This document shows positions 45,560-57,859 of a stretch of 64,000 nucleotides of DNA, piece after piece (positions within the stretch are counted from its first letter, which is position 1; every line of letters begins with the position of its first letter). A program made the position numbers and the translations under genes. The DNA is from Balaenoptera acutorostrata (lineage: Eukaryota; Chordata; Mammalia; Artiodactyla; Balaenopteridae). The notes below the pieces were generated by a model that did not search any database, was not told the DNA's origin, and worked only from the letters and a program-made list of their open reading frames with translations. The DNA lies in the NCBI RefSeq assembly GCF_949987535.1, contig NC_080071.1, positions 26,186,236-26,250,235 on the forward strand. The letters run 5' to 3'.

Positions 45560-48370
45560 TCTGTTCAATTCAGCAAGTATTTATAGAGGGCCTACAATGT
45601 GCCAGGCACAATGCTAGGGTCTGGAAATGCATTGACGTCTAAGGCAAACTTGGTTCCTGCTGCCCCCAGAGAGCTTCCTGGATAGTGGAACACTGTTATG
45701 TCAACAGACGGATGATGCAACATAACTGACCTAGTAGCAGGGCACGTACCACAGATCTGGGAGAGGAAGAGAAGACTCTCTCAGCTAAGTGTTTGAAGAG
45801 AGGTATTGGAAGTTAGCTTTTTAAAGATTAAAGAGAAAAGAGATGCAGGAAGATCGAACATCTTACATAAAGACCTAATCCTCACTAGGTCAGATAAGCA
45901 AAAGAATGATATACTAGAAAACTAAAAGGAGTTCAGTGTGGCTAAAGCACAGAGTATAAGGAGGAAAGGGTTGGTGACAGGATTAGAAAGGTGGTCCAGC
46001 TATGTAGTACCCCAAGAGCCCTATTAAAATCAGTATTCGAAGAATGATGGGGATCTGAGGAATGGTTTAAGAGAAGAATGAAATTATCTGATTTGCCTTT
46101 TAAAACCATCACTTCACTATAAAAAAGAGAACATGATACATGATCAAAGAAATGCTAAAATGCTTTGGAAAGGAGGAGGTGGTTAATAAATGGTATTTGT
46201 ATGAGTAGATACCCATTTGGAGTAAAATTAGAATCCTATCATACATAAAAACAAGTCATGCTGTGTTAAAGACTCAAGTATGAGAAGTAAAATGTTAAAA
46301 TGACTAGATGAAAATATGTTCATGAGACAGAAGGAAGAAAAAATTTATTAAGTAAGATGCACGCAAGTACAAAACTAGATTTAATTAAAGACAAAAATAT
46401 TCTATTTCACAAGACAGTGTAAACAAAGTTAAGACAAGCCACAATTACTGAGAAAAGAATAGTGTAGTGTTTCTAATTAAAAAAGATTAGTATCCATACT
46501 ATGTAAAGGACTCTTACAAATCAATAAGAAAGACAAACACAATAGAAAAATATAGATAATTCACAAAGAAGAAATACGAATGGCCAGAAGCAAACGAAAA
46601 GATGTTCAACCTTACAAGTAGTCAAGCTAAAGCAAATTAATGTCATAATTAAATTTGATTACACTCATCACATTGGCAAAAACTTTAAAATCTGAAAATG
46701 CCAGCTGTTGATGAGAAAGTGTGGAAATGGAGACAAATATAGTGCTGGTGGGTACAATCACTTTGGAGAACAATTTGGCAACATCTAGTAAAACTGGTCA
46801 TGTACCTGCTCTAGAGGCAAATAATCCCACTTATAAATATATACAGTAGAGAAGCCCTTACACTTTGGTGTGTTTTTTAATGATAGAAATTAAGAAGATT
46901 CTCGATTTTCTTTCATGGCAAAAGGATAAATAAATTGTAATGTATACTTACAATGAAATAAAATAAACTAGATCTATATTTACTGAGATGGATTAATCAA
47001 AAATGTTGAATGAAACAGCAAGTTGCAGAGATATACATTCAATATACATTTTTACATAAATCACTAAAACACAGTACAGTGCTATATATTGCAAAAGTAT
47101 AAAAACATGGAAGGAAAGGATACTCACCAACCTCAGAACAGTGGTTCCCTCATAGTAGGGGGAAAGGAGAGACAAAACAAGATTGAGAACAAAGGAACAA
47201 AGAGGGGCGCTACCATGTATGAACAACCTCCTGTTTCTTCAAAAGAAAAAATATGAAATTCTCTACCTGTTTGGAATTATTTCACGGTTGAAAGCATATT
47301 ATTACATGCTACAACATGGATGAACTTCAAAAACATGCTAAGTAAAAGAAACCAGACACAAAAGGTCATGTATTATATGATTCCATTTGTATGAAATATC
47401 TAGAATTAGCTAAATGCATAGAGACAGGAAGCAAATTAATGGTTGCCAGGGGCTGGGGGAAGGCAGGGGTAGGGAGTGACTGTTTAATGGATACAGGGTT
47501 TCTATTTGGGGTGATGGAATTAAATAAAGGTAACTGTTGCACAACACTGTAAAAGTAACTGTAAAAGTACTAAATGCCACTGAATTATATGCTTTAAAAT
47601 GGTTAATTTTATGTTATATGAATTTTAGCTCCTCAATTTAAAAAAAAATTGTTTTAAGCATGTTACACTTCTAGGAGTAGAACAAGACTAAAAACGGAGT
47701 AATCAGCGAGGAGACTCTCAAAGTAATTATGAGATGATTCAGTCTGAACTCTGACAATGGCAGAGAGGTTGTAAAAAATGAATAAATTCAACAGTTGTTT
47801 TTCCAAGAGGACTTTGTAACGAATTGTATGAGGAGACAGAGGAATTGGGAGCAGCCAAAAGAGAACCAAGATTTCTGATTTTCTAGTGTAAGCAGAGACC
47901 ATGCCATTCCCAATGAAGGGCAACACAGGAGAAGAAGTAAGTTTTAGAGGAAAAGTATTAATTCGGTCTGGAATATGCTGAGTGTGCGATGTCTATGGAC
48001 TGCATAAATAAAGATATTTTGCAAGTAGCCCAGGATAACCTAGTCTAGACTTATATGTAGACTGTAATTGAGGCCATGGGAGTAGATGAGATCACTCTGG
48101 CAGTAAAATGAAAATAAAATGAAAACAAAAAGCTGTAGTATAAAACCCTAAGGAACACCAACACTAAGATCCTCCAACAGAGACCTGTAAGAAGTAGAAG
48201 CCAAGAGAATGTTTCAAGAAGGAAAGAGTAGTCAAAAATGCCCCAAACTGCTGAGATATCAAAATAAGCACTGGAGTAGGTCTTCAGGAATATGGTGGTC
48301 TTTAGAGATTTTAGTGAGAGCAATTTCCTGCCAAGCTGCAGGAAAGCCGAGTAGGAAAAACACTTCAAAT
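45560..48370 (-). repeat. L2 element on the minus strand, split by an L1M
   Basis: The 3' terminus is at the left ('gcaagtatttatagagggcc', 'acaatgtgccaggcacaatg'). The sequence runs toward the 5' side through 'gaggaatggtttaagagaag' at about 46,060, stops near 46,150, and resumes at about 47,690 with 'gaggagactctcaaagtaat'. In the reversed L2 consensus these two points are adjacent ('gttaggaggctattgcagta'). The second part reaches 'aaaccctaaggaacaccaac' (48,144-48,163), matching L2 'gccctggggcactccaacat'. No intact frame remains. Confidence 0.8.
46195..47650 (+). mobile_element. L1M 3' portion inserted in the L2, plus strand
   Basis: The first part resembles late ORF2 ('ggactcttacaaatcaataa', 'gccagaagcaaacgaaaaga'). 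The second part resembles the zinc-knuckle region ('gtgtggaaatggagacaaat', 'ggtgggtacaatcactttgg'). The third part is a typical older-L1 3' UTR: 'agaaaccagacacaaaaggt', 'ggttgccaggggctggggga', 'gtttctatttggggtgatgg', 'gctttaaaatggttaatttt', with a terminal A-rich tail. Frames are broken throughout. Confidence 0.85.
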
Positions 48371-49875
48371 GTTTAATAACCCAATATCCTCGATATTAAT
48401 GATATAGGTACCAATAAAATCAGAGAAGCTTTAGCAAGAAAGAAGAACTGAGAAGGAAATGAGAGATGATAACCTATCCTCCTGAGAATCCCAAAAAGCC
48501 ACTTACTGCAGACCTGAAAACCACACTAGTGTTTCTCAAATTTTTCCATCAGAACTACCAAAAATGCAAAAGAAAGTCATTACACAGCCCTTGCCATCTC
48601 AGGGTAGGCAATAACTCTAAGGTATATAATTTGTTCTTAAAAATCCATGTAAATTATGCATTCTATTCATAAAAACAGGAATGTTTATTTTAATCTAAAA
48701 CTGTTTTCTCCTATTTTCAATTAAAATTATTGTTCTAGAAAAGTGTTCCATGTTTATCATGCAACTTCCCGTATGGCCCTCCCACAATCCTCACACACCC
48801 CATATGCATATACACGGCATATACTCCCACTTTGAGAAACATGGAGGAGGTGTTTCATTCCACAAGAGTGACGTCCTCTGGAAATCTCTGCAGAAAGCAT
48901 CTGCCAGAGCACAAGGCCCGTGAACTGCAACATGACCTGTAAACATTTCTTCCTTTCATTTTTCTTAAAACTATCTTCTTTAACCTTCAAAGTATGTTTC
49001 AGATTTCATGGAATTGGATGGCTACATCCATGTTGAGGGGACTTTAATTATACCACCTCCTCATCTTTCTTGACTAAAGAGTCCTAATTTATCAAGTACT
49101 CTTTACATGGAGGTTGACCCAATACTTTCAAATCACTTTTCTCTAAACCTTTCCCATACATGTCCCAAGGTACAGACATGGTTTGGTAAAGGGGCCCTTA
49201 TGCCTTTGAGACAAAGACAGGTTCAGCCTAAATGAGGTCATGAAAACAAAACATCAAGTTCCCAGTGCCCTAAGAGTCTAAGCCAATGACCTACAGAGTG
49301 TTCCAGCTGATCTTAATTTCCCTGGCACAGCACAGTAGGAGTACTGTAATATAATGCAAAATGTCTCTAAAGAGAAACTAGATACTGGCCCAAGTCTTGC
49401 CAATACACAGTTAAATAATATCAAAGTACCCCTTTCATCTGAATACTGGCTTCACACGCATGTGTCATCCTTCCCAAGAGTGAAAGTAATCTTCCACTGT
49501 GAATGTGGGTTGATTGAAAAGCTTTTACTGGACTTAGTCCCATAAAGCATGCATGCTTTTTAACTGGCACTCCTGGGCTGCTAAGACTGAAAATGCTTAT
49601 AAGGAGACCAAAGAGGCAAAGAACAGTATTTATTCTAAGCAGGGGTTATCCAAATTTAGAATGTGCTAATAGTGGTAAATCGATACTCAAATGTTTATCC
49701 TGATGAGGATCTCTTTTAACATCTAACAATATCAGACTTCTCCCAGTAACTAAACTAAATTCACATTCCTAAGTTTCCTTCCAAACTCTTTATCATTTAT
49801 ATTAAACTATCAGTACATTCTCAAATACTCCCTCACTCCTTCCCTTAATAATAACGACTTCCTCTGCTCCTTCCC
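48371..49875. other. Unannotated sequence
   Basis: No recognised repeat or exon in 1.5 kb. Frame 48,757-48,990 (minus) is cysteine-containing but matches nothing known and has no splice support. Confidence 0.45.
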
Positions 49876-49879
49876 CATG

Positions 49880-50145
49880 CATTAATTCATTCATTTATTC
49901 TTTCATTCAGCAAAATTTACTGAGGGCCTATTAAATGCCAGGCATTTCTCTATCTGCTGGAAATTGAGTAGTATATAAAACAAAGTCCCTGCCGTCACAG
50001 GGCTCATGTTCTAGTGCAAAAAGGCAATGGGAGAATAAACAGATACATGTGTGAACATGTAATATGCCAGATTACAGTAAGTGCTAGAGAGAAAAACTAA
50101 GCTGAGTAAGGGAGAAAAGAGTGCAGAGGTAGTAGAAGGCAATGT
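49880..50145 (-). repeat. L2 3' terminus, minus strand
   Basis: 'attcattcatttattctttc' then 'tactgagggcctattaaatg', 'caaagtccctgccgtcacag' and 'ggctcatgttctagtgc' are the reversed L2 3' end, followed by 'cagattacagtaagtgctag', which continues the reversed element. Confidence 0.85.
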
Positions 50146-50522
50146 CAATCTTTGAACTCCATCTGAGCTAAAAATAGTTTTTAATGATCCATCATCCAGT
50201 AAATCAACTAAGGTGTCTTATAATGTAACTGAAAACAATGAATGTAAACCACCTGACTTGGAAAAGATTTGTCACCCAATCGTATTCATTCATTTTCTCA
50301 GTTTCTGGACAATTTATCAACAAGTCTTTACCACTAACGATATGGTACTCTTTCACTTAAATATATTTTGTTCAAAGTAAAACACTCAGAAAAATATGAG
50401 GGAAAAGTGTTCATTTTATCACACTTTGGCCAAACCAACATACTGAAGAGGCTTTTGCATTATTTCCAATTTTTTTAATAAAATGCTTTTGTCTTATAAT
50501 GTGCTTTAAATGTATTTTCATC
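50146..50522. other. Unannotated sequence
   Basis: No recognised repeat or exon. Confidence 0.4.
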
Positions 50523-50533
50523 AAAAGTTTAGG

Positions 50534-51063
50534 GATGTATACTATCTACAGTAGCCAAGACATGGAAGCAAGCAACAGATGAATGGATAAAGAAGATGTG
50601 ATATGTATATAGACATGGAATATTACTCAGCCATAAAAAGAATGAAATAATGCCATTTGCAGCAACATGGGCGGACCTAGAGATTATCATACTAAGTGAA
50701 GTAAGCCAGATATAGAAAGACAAATATCATATGATATCACTTACATGTGGAATCTAAAATACGATACAAATGAACTTATCTACAAAACAGAAACAGACTC
50801 ACAGACATAGAAACAAACTTATAGTTACCAAAGGGAAAAGGGAATAGGGGAGGGATAAATTAGGAGTTTGGGATTAGCAGGTACAAACTACTATATATTC
50901 AATATCCTGTAATAAACCATAATGGAAAAGAATATGAAAAAGAATATACATATATAGCAAACTGAATCACTTTGCTGTTCACCAGAAACTAACGCAACAT
51001 TGTAAATCAACTATACTTCAATAAAAATAATTTTTTAAATCCTTCTAAGTTAAACATTAAAAA
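50534..51063 (+). mobile_element. Short 5'-truncated L1, plus strand
   Basis: It begins in the ORF2 carboxy-terminal region ('agccaagacatggaagcaag', 'ggaatattactcagccataa') and ends with the cetartiodactyl 3' UTR ('aatcactttgctgttcacca', 'acgcaacattgtaaatcaac'). An 11-bp perfect duplication AAAAGTTTAGG flanks it (50,523-50,533 and 51,064-51,074). Beyond the first A-rich tail there are about 30 extra nt and a second A run (see Part 2). Confidence 0.92.
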
Positions 51064-51074
51064 AAAAGTTTAGG

Positions 51075-51790
51075 ACTGTAAATTTAGTTCATTCAGTTTA
51101 AGAAAAATGTCAACCATATAATTGGAAAAGTTAGTCCTCACTCTCAAATCAATCAGCCAAATCAGATTAATGTTCTATCAAATAGAGTCCAACTTTACTT
51201 TTCAATTCAAACAGAGTTATCAATATGCATTCTGAGAAAAAATATTTTAAAGACCACTAAAAATTCATTATGGAATACAGCTTTTAAAAGAAATAGCTGA
51301 AAGCTCTCAAAATTACAATAGTACAGAATTAAGAGTTCTGAGGAGTATGACAAAGTGCTAGGAAGGCCATGGAGTTCCTTTGGCAATTGTGTGAGGGTAC
51401 ATTTCTACCTTGGTTTTCAGCTTTTGGATGTAATTTTTAACAATTAAGTATAAAATTAGAAACAGCTTCATTAATTGTAGTATTCATCATGATAAAATTT
51501 TCTTATGGTTTTAATGAAAGCAAATGGTATATACTCTTAAAAATTAGTCTAGCAGCTAGTATATTTTATTAATAGAAAGTGGAAAATATTAACATATTTT
51601 ATGATAAAATAGGATGGGAACTGACTGGAATTAATATTTCATTATATGATTTGATAAAATAGGACAATATTAAGACACAAAATCTGAAAGAAATTATGTA
51701 CAAATTATATCCTTGAGTTTTATCCAATTTATCTTCAAAAATTTGGTAGTCTCAAACAGGATTTCTGTTACATTTAAAATAATCCGAACT
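51075..51790. other. Unannotated AT-rich sequence
   Basis: No recognised repeat or exon. Confidence 0.45.
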
Positions 51791-51794
51791 ACTA

Positions 51795-52230
51795 TTGTAG
51801 ATGCTGCAGCACACCGTCCAAGCCTGCCCCCTTCAGGAGTGAAGCGCTAATTCTCCCTGCTGTTAGTGTGTCAGCCACTAAGACCCAGCTAAGTCCTCCC
51901 TGCCTGCCATTGCTCTCAGCTGAAGAGAGCCACCATGCCCAAGATCAAGTCCTTGCAGGCAGCCTCTGAGCCCTAATTCTGAACAATTCTGTAAGACCAT
52001 CCCAGCTTGAGCTCCTAGGGGATCAGCTGATGCCTCTCTTGTGACTGCACTGCAGCCCAACTTGTCCCTGTGTCCATCCCACAGGCATTGTTTCCAAGGG
52101 CTCTGAGCCCCAGTAAACTTTTTGCAGGCAAACCTAGGCTCCAAGTCGGCTTCCCAGAGAACTTCCCTCACCCACAGCACTAACCTATATATAACATCAG
52201 ATGTTTGTAGGCACATTTTTTTTTCAGCTA
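51795..52230 (+). repeat. GC-richer LTR-like block, family not identified
   Basis: The block is sharply GC-richer than both flanks, and I associate its style ('gagccaccatgcccaagatc', 'cccacaggcattgtttccaa', 'gagccccagtaaacttttt') with old interspersed repeats that end in an AATAAA-like signal. I cannot name the family. A 112-codon minus-strand frame (51,878-52,216) crosses it and is not recognised. A unique sequence or exon-like segment is an alternative. Confidence 0.4.
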
Positions 52231-53230
52231 TGGATATGTCTCAAGTGGTGAGAATAGTGGAAAAGACATCACAAAAGGCCATTTTCAGCATTCAGTATTT
52301 CCCACTGGTGCGCTATTTGCTTTGTTCTTAGGAAACTCTCCCTCAAAGGCTATATATGTTTGACAACAGTCAGTAGAGGGAAGAACTGAAGTCAGTAAAT
52401 GAAAATTGAAAAATGAAAACTGTCATACTCCCATCACATCATCATATATCTGAATTTAGAATGTTTCAACACTAGCCAAAATCCTTATTTCTAACTATGT
52501 CTTCCCTTAACAGAAATATAAGGCATAAAAAGACAGGAACCCCTTCTGATTCATGGTACTTTGATTAATCATTAAAGGAAGCTTTCCCTGTGTGTGACGC
52601 CCTAGAGGTTTACATGCCCCGGGGTAATGCACCAAGTGAGAAGGTTACTGTGAACACAGGTGGGTTTTAGGAAAAAGTACAAATGGAAGATGAGGATTTG
52701 AAAGCTGGTTATCTTAAATCTTTGAGTTTGTAAATCTCTTGGAAAGTCTTCATGTATATCCATGGTGTATATGTCTCCCCATTTCTACAGCATGAGCACT
52801 GGCCTAAATCATTTACCAATGACATTAACAGGTAACAATTAAAACATTTGCTAACATCTACTCCTTGCTCTAAGAGACCCGTATTATAAACCCAATTGAT
52901 ATTCCACTTAATTTTTCCTAAATGTGTGGGTTTTTAACACTATAAGCTGGAAGTATAACAATTCACCATGTACTTTTCACTTACAATTCCATTAGATAAG
53001 AATAATGATTAAAATCAGAAATATATCCGTTAATGTCATTACACATAATCAAAATTTCCTATGCGTGTAATGAAAGCAAAAGACATATACTGCTAAAATC
53101 TCACTGGTCCAGGAGCCTAGTATATAACTTTGTTTTTGTTAATAGAATCTGTTAACAAAATTAGAAATACATTTTAAAATTTGATGAAGAGGACGAAGAT
53201 GATTAATCATGATTAGAATAAATATGTCAA
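52231..53230. other. Unannotated AT-rich sequence
   Basis: No recognised repeat or exon. Confidence 0.45.
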
Positions 53231-53243
53231 AATATAATTTGTT

Positions 53244-53526
53244 GGCTTCCCTGGTGGCACAGTGGTTGAGAATCTGCCTGCTAATGCAGGGGACACGGGT
53301 TCGAGCCCTGGTCTGGGAAGATCCCACATGCTGCGGAGCAACTAGGCCCGTGAGCCACAACTACTGAGCCTGCACGTCTGGAGCCTGTGCTCCGCAACAA
53401 GAGAGGCCGAGACAGTGAGAGGCCCGCGCACCACGATGAAGAGTGGCCCCCGCTTGCCACAACTAGAGAAAGCCCTCGCACAGAAACAAAGACCCAACAC
53501 AGCCAAAAATAAATAAATAAATAAAT
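53244..53526 (+). mobile_element. CHR-2-type SINE, plus strand
   Basis: The head begins GGCTTCCCTGGTGGCACAGT, the B box is at 53,298-53,307, and the tail is (AAAT)n. A perfect 13-bp duplication AATATAATTTGTT flanks it (53,231-53,243 and 53,527-53,539). The body is nearly the same as the 16,658 copy. Confidence 0.97.
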
Positions 53527-53609
53527 AATATAATTTGTTAAATTGGTTTTAACTTCTTATCTTCATTAATCCATTTACTCATTAATTCTTTTAAGGAAAG
53601 AACCCAAGA

Positions 53610-54400
53610 ACAACAAAACCAAAGCACTTTATTTGGAAAGAAAAACAGTAATTAGAGCAAATAAATAAATGAGACCATTCAGATTATGGTAAGTACAACC
53701 AAGGAAATATACTAGGAAATGTGATAGGATGGGGAAAAAAAAAAAGGTGTAGAGGGATACTTTAGTCAAAAAAGGCCTCCTTGATGAGATGATCTTATGC
53801 TGATATCTAAAGAATAAAGAGTCAGCTTTGTAAAGAACCAGGAAAAAAGGTTCCAGATGGAGGAAACAGCCAAGCTCAAGGCTCTGAGGTAGAAAAAAGC
53901 TTGCCAAGTTCACATTCAGGTAGGACTGTCCCTCTACTGTGGCTGGAGTATAACGAATAAAGAGTAGAATGCAAGTACAGTTTAAGACATAGACAGAAGC
54001 CAAACCACATAGAATCCTGTAGGCCAAGGTAGAATTTTGAATTTTATCCTAAGCTATCAAAAAGTTTTCAACTAGAGAGTGAGATAATGTGATCTACATT
54101 TCTAAAAGTGCATTTCTAACAAGTGTATGGAAAATGGACCAAAATAAGCTGAAGTATCAATAGAAGCAAGGAGGCCATTTATAAGGTGCCTCGATGTCAG
54201 AAGACAGTAGCTCAAGTTGGGATGGTAGCAGTGGAGACGGAGAGAAGTTTATGGATTCAAGTATATTGTGATGAAAGATGTAGCAGTACTTGACAGAAGG
54301 CCAGAAAGAGGACTCCTTGGTTTTGGCTTGAGTGATCAAGTGGATGACTTGAGTGATCAAATGCATGACTTGAGCAAGAGTTGTTTAGAGAAGGTCTTAG
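53610..54400 (-). repeat. Long L2 fragment, minus strand
   Basis: Reversed L2 blocks appear in order: 'aaaggcctccttgatgagat', 'ttccagatggaggaaacagc', 'aaggctctgaggtagaaaaa', 'ctactgtggctggagtataa', 'aatcctgtaggccaaggtag', 'ggtagcagtggagacggaga' and 'actccttggttttggcttga'. This spans the end of the reverse-transcriptase frame and the region following it. A 21-bp unit is duplicated at 54,327-54,368. The minus frame 53,629-54,027 is a decayed shadow. Confidence 0.85.
54327..54368 (+). repeat. 21-bp tandem duplication
   Basis: Two units beginning CTTGAGTGATCAA, differing at two or three positions, are followed by a partial third (CTTGAGCAAGAG). It lies at the edge of the L2. Confidence 0.85.
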
Positions 54401-57400
54401 AAGTTATGCCTACCTCAAACCCTTTAAGCCAAGCACAACCAGGTGCATACTGAACCTATGCCAGCCTCCAATGTTCATATCTAATCTCATACCCTTATTT
54501 CTAAGTTTAAATACAGTTTCACCACCCAACCTGGCCCCTCCCAGATACAATACTTTTTCTGACTCTCTATTATTTGGACCTAGACTTTGATGCACAATTT
54601 CAAGTTTAATTAGCCCCTTCCTGCCCACATCATCTCCATAAAGGTGGCTCCTGTGCACCTTGCCCCATGGCACCCAAATGTTCTCTTCATCAAAGGAGGT
54701 GTGGTAACCACATGAGAAGATCTGAACAAAGACTGAGAGGGAACTGCTGGGGCCAATGGGACCAAAAAAGCCTCCCGTCTACTATGAAATCATTAGTACT
54801 TCAAGAGCCATTAGAATCACTTGCTTTAGGAATAGAATAAAATTGTAGCACTCTCAGGCCCAGAAAGTGTGGTTAATAGGCTCATATCACATCACTCAGC
54901 AGCAGCAGGACCATATTAAAAACTAGGTTTGTGGATTCCTAGTCCAATATCTTTCAATTACATCATATGGCCCCACATCTTTCCATAGAAACTGTATTAA
55001 AAACGGGTGCACAGGATGTTGTAAATCTACCATCTAGGGGAGCTATTGTGGGTTAAAAAAACTTTTACTGCCTGCCTTAACAACATAACCACCACATCTA
55101 ACATTACATCTATGGAAAAATACATGTGAATCAACAGCCAACTTAAAAAGGATCTTTTGGAATAGACAGAAGCATTTGTAAACTAGTTAAGAATGTTAAT
55201 CCTCCTATTTGTGTTTATTTTCTCTGTGGCTTTGAAAACTACTCAGTGAGTGGAACCAAAGGGAAGGACAAGAAGTAAAAGATGCTCTCCCTATGTCAGC
55301 TCACCCATTTGTCTTCTAAACTGATTCTGGAAGCTTCCCTTCTGCTCCCTTTCCTTAGCAAAGACTTGTGGCCATTTCCTAGGTTCTCCATTGAGCCATC
55401 CCTTACCTAGAGTACCAAAAGGACAATTCCCAAGTCTGCTTATCCTCACTCAAATCAGTGCATACTTATACAATGGAGTTTATTACTATTCCATATAAGC
55501 TGACATGATTCAAAGCAACAACCATAAAACTGCAGAAAGCTTTTTTATATTAAGATCCACATTTATATTGAACCATGAATGACTCCAATTTTCCTTCTCC
55601 TGATAGAACATAATATATGTCCCTAGAGAAAAACAAACCAGAAGCTGAGCTTTCAAAGAAGTAAAAAATAAAAGTCATGTTGCAGATAAAGGTTGGACTG
55701 CAAGTGTATCCTGCAAATTAACTAAAAATTAGAGGCAACCTTCAAACTGGAAATAAAACCTTGACGAGCAGAAGATCTGCTAGGCGATTTAAGTTTTAAA
55801 ATAGGAAGAGACAGTTGTCTTCTGTTACAGACAAAGGTAACTAGCATGAAGTAGGGAGGATCCTGAGTTGATAGCTCCTGTCATCAGAGGCCAAGGGACC
55901 TCAATAAGATGCAAGCTCAGGACAAGGACCAGGGAATATGACCATCACTGAAGGGTGGCATCAACTGAAACCACTGTCAAATAAATGCCCTTCACGTGAA
56001 TTAAATGATTTGAGGCAAAGGAGTTGGATACTGTGAACTGTGGAGGCTAAGTCAGCCAAATTAATCAGTGGGTTGCCATGTATCATTCATATATTATAAG
56101 AATTTGTTTGTGTGTCAACTGTTTTTTGCTTGAGCTTTTTTTCCCTAGGGCACTAGTTGTCCATTGTTTCCTCCCACCTCCATACATCATACCTACTGAA
56201 CTCGCACTTCCTACTCACAGAATTTGTTCCATAACCCTTGCTGAGTGAACAACGGTCCAGGTCCCTGTGTCCCCTTGGCCACAGCTGACTGAATAAGAGT
56301 GGAACACACTGGGCTAACAGCTCTCTCCAAAGATAGATTCCCGTCAGTTACCACATGCTAAACCAGTAATAGGAGGAAATATTTATTCCAATAGGGGTGG
56401 CCACTGGGGGCCACATGCAGTGACATGCAATCAAGACAAGCAAGACTGTAGAGAAATGTCAGAGGATGAAGTGGATTTAGAAAAAGAAGCAGAGACTATG
56501 TGCTGTTTTTATGGGAAAACAAAAGAGAGAGAATGGAGAAAGTGTCTGTTATATTTTCTGCAAATATATGAAATTTACGTTTCATTTTACATTATATAGG
56601 ATTTTGTAAAATGGCCTAGGGGACCTATATACAATTGATACGCTGTTTCCATAAATTTAAATTGCCAAAGACCTAATTTAAAGATTTTGAAACATAACCA
56701 GCTTGTAATTTGAGGATTTCATGTATCATTCCAACTAAGAGAATTTGATTATGAATGATTTTAAATGATACCAAGGAATTTTTATTTTTGTTAGGGAATA
56801 ATGGCATGTTGGTTAAATGAAAACATGTACTTTTCAGCAATGCATACAAAACTAGGTAGGGATTCAGTGACAGGAGGTCCAGGTTTTACATTTTAGTAAT
56901 TTATTTATTGTACTTCAACAAATACAATAAAAATTTCAAAAAGGAATAGATGAAGTAAATGAGACAAAATCTTGATAACTGCTGAATCCGTAAAACGAGA
57001 ATATGGGGGCATAGTTCATTGCTTTCTACTTCTGTGTATATTGGAGAAATGAGTATTTGAGTTTGGATAATGCAGCAGCCACACAAGAACCACGCATACA
57101 AGTTTCGCACCGTACAAATTAAGATCATTACTGACATCATGAAGGAATGACATCAGAGGCCGTTTAATTTGGGGACAGAGATGAACTTATTTTTTGATAG
57201 TACCTGACATGTGAGATGAAAACGAAATCAAAGGCAGAGCCTGTGGAAAATAATTTCTTAATTATTTGGAAGATAGTTTTTATTTTCCTGAGCTATACAA
57301 AAAGGTTTAACTCAATACGGAATAAACCAAAAACAGTGTGGTGAGGGGCAAACACATTCAGAAATGACATTCTTTTTGATCTTCCTTTATCTAAACTGTG

Positions 57401-57842
57401 GAAGCATGGGCAAATCACTTCCTGTTTATGTACTTTAAAAAACAAAATCTTAAAATGTGGATGACAGACCCACTTCCTGGCTTTAGTGTGACTGTGGACT
57501 GTAAACTGCACACAAAATCTGGTTATTAATAATACTAATAAACCTTACTTGTTGATAGATCAATTATTTGATAGATTTTTCATATCAATTTTAGGGAGAA
57601 GATAGAAGAAAGCTAGAGGAAAAAAGCACAAAGAGACAGTTATATTTGAGGAAGGAAAAAAAAAAAAAAGGAATCCAGGTCCTTAGGTGGAAATTATCAA
57701 ATGGCGTTTGTTGCCTCTGCTTTTGTATTATGGGCAGAGTTGTAACTAACAACAATTGATATAGGTTTATTACTGTGCTACTCTTATGGTTCTCAATTTC
57801 TGTGGAAATTGTATCTTCCTAAAAAAGGGCTGTCAAAGCCTC
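54401..57842. other. Unannotated sequence of about 3.4 kb
   Basis: No repeat could be named with confidence. 54,790-54,965 and 56,150-56,350 have the look of old DNA-transposon or LTR scraps but lack a decisive motif. A 13-A run lies at about 57,657-57,669. No coding frame is supported. Confidence 0.4.
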
Positions 57843-57859
57843 AAGAAATCCAATTTTCA

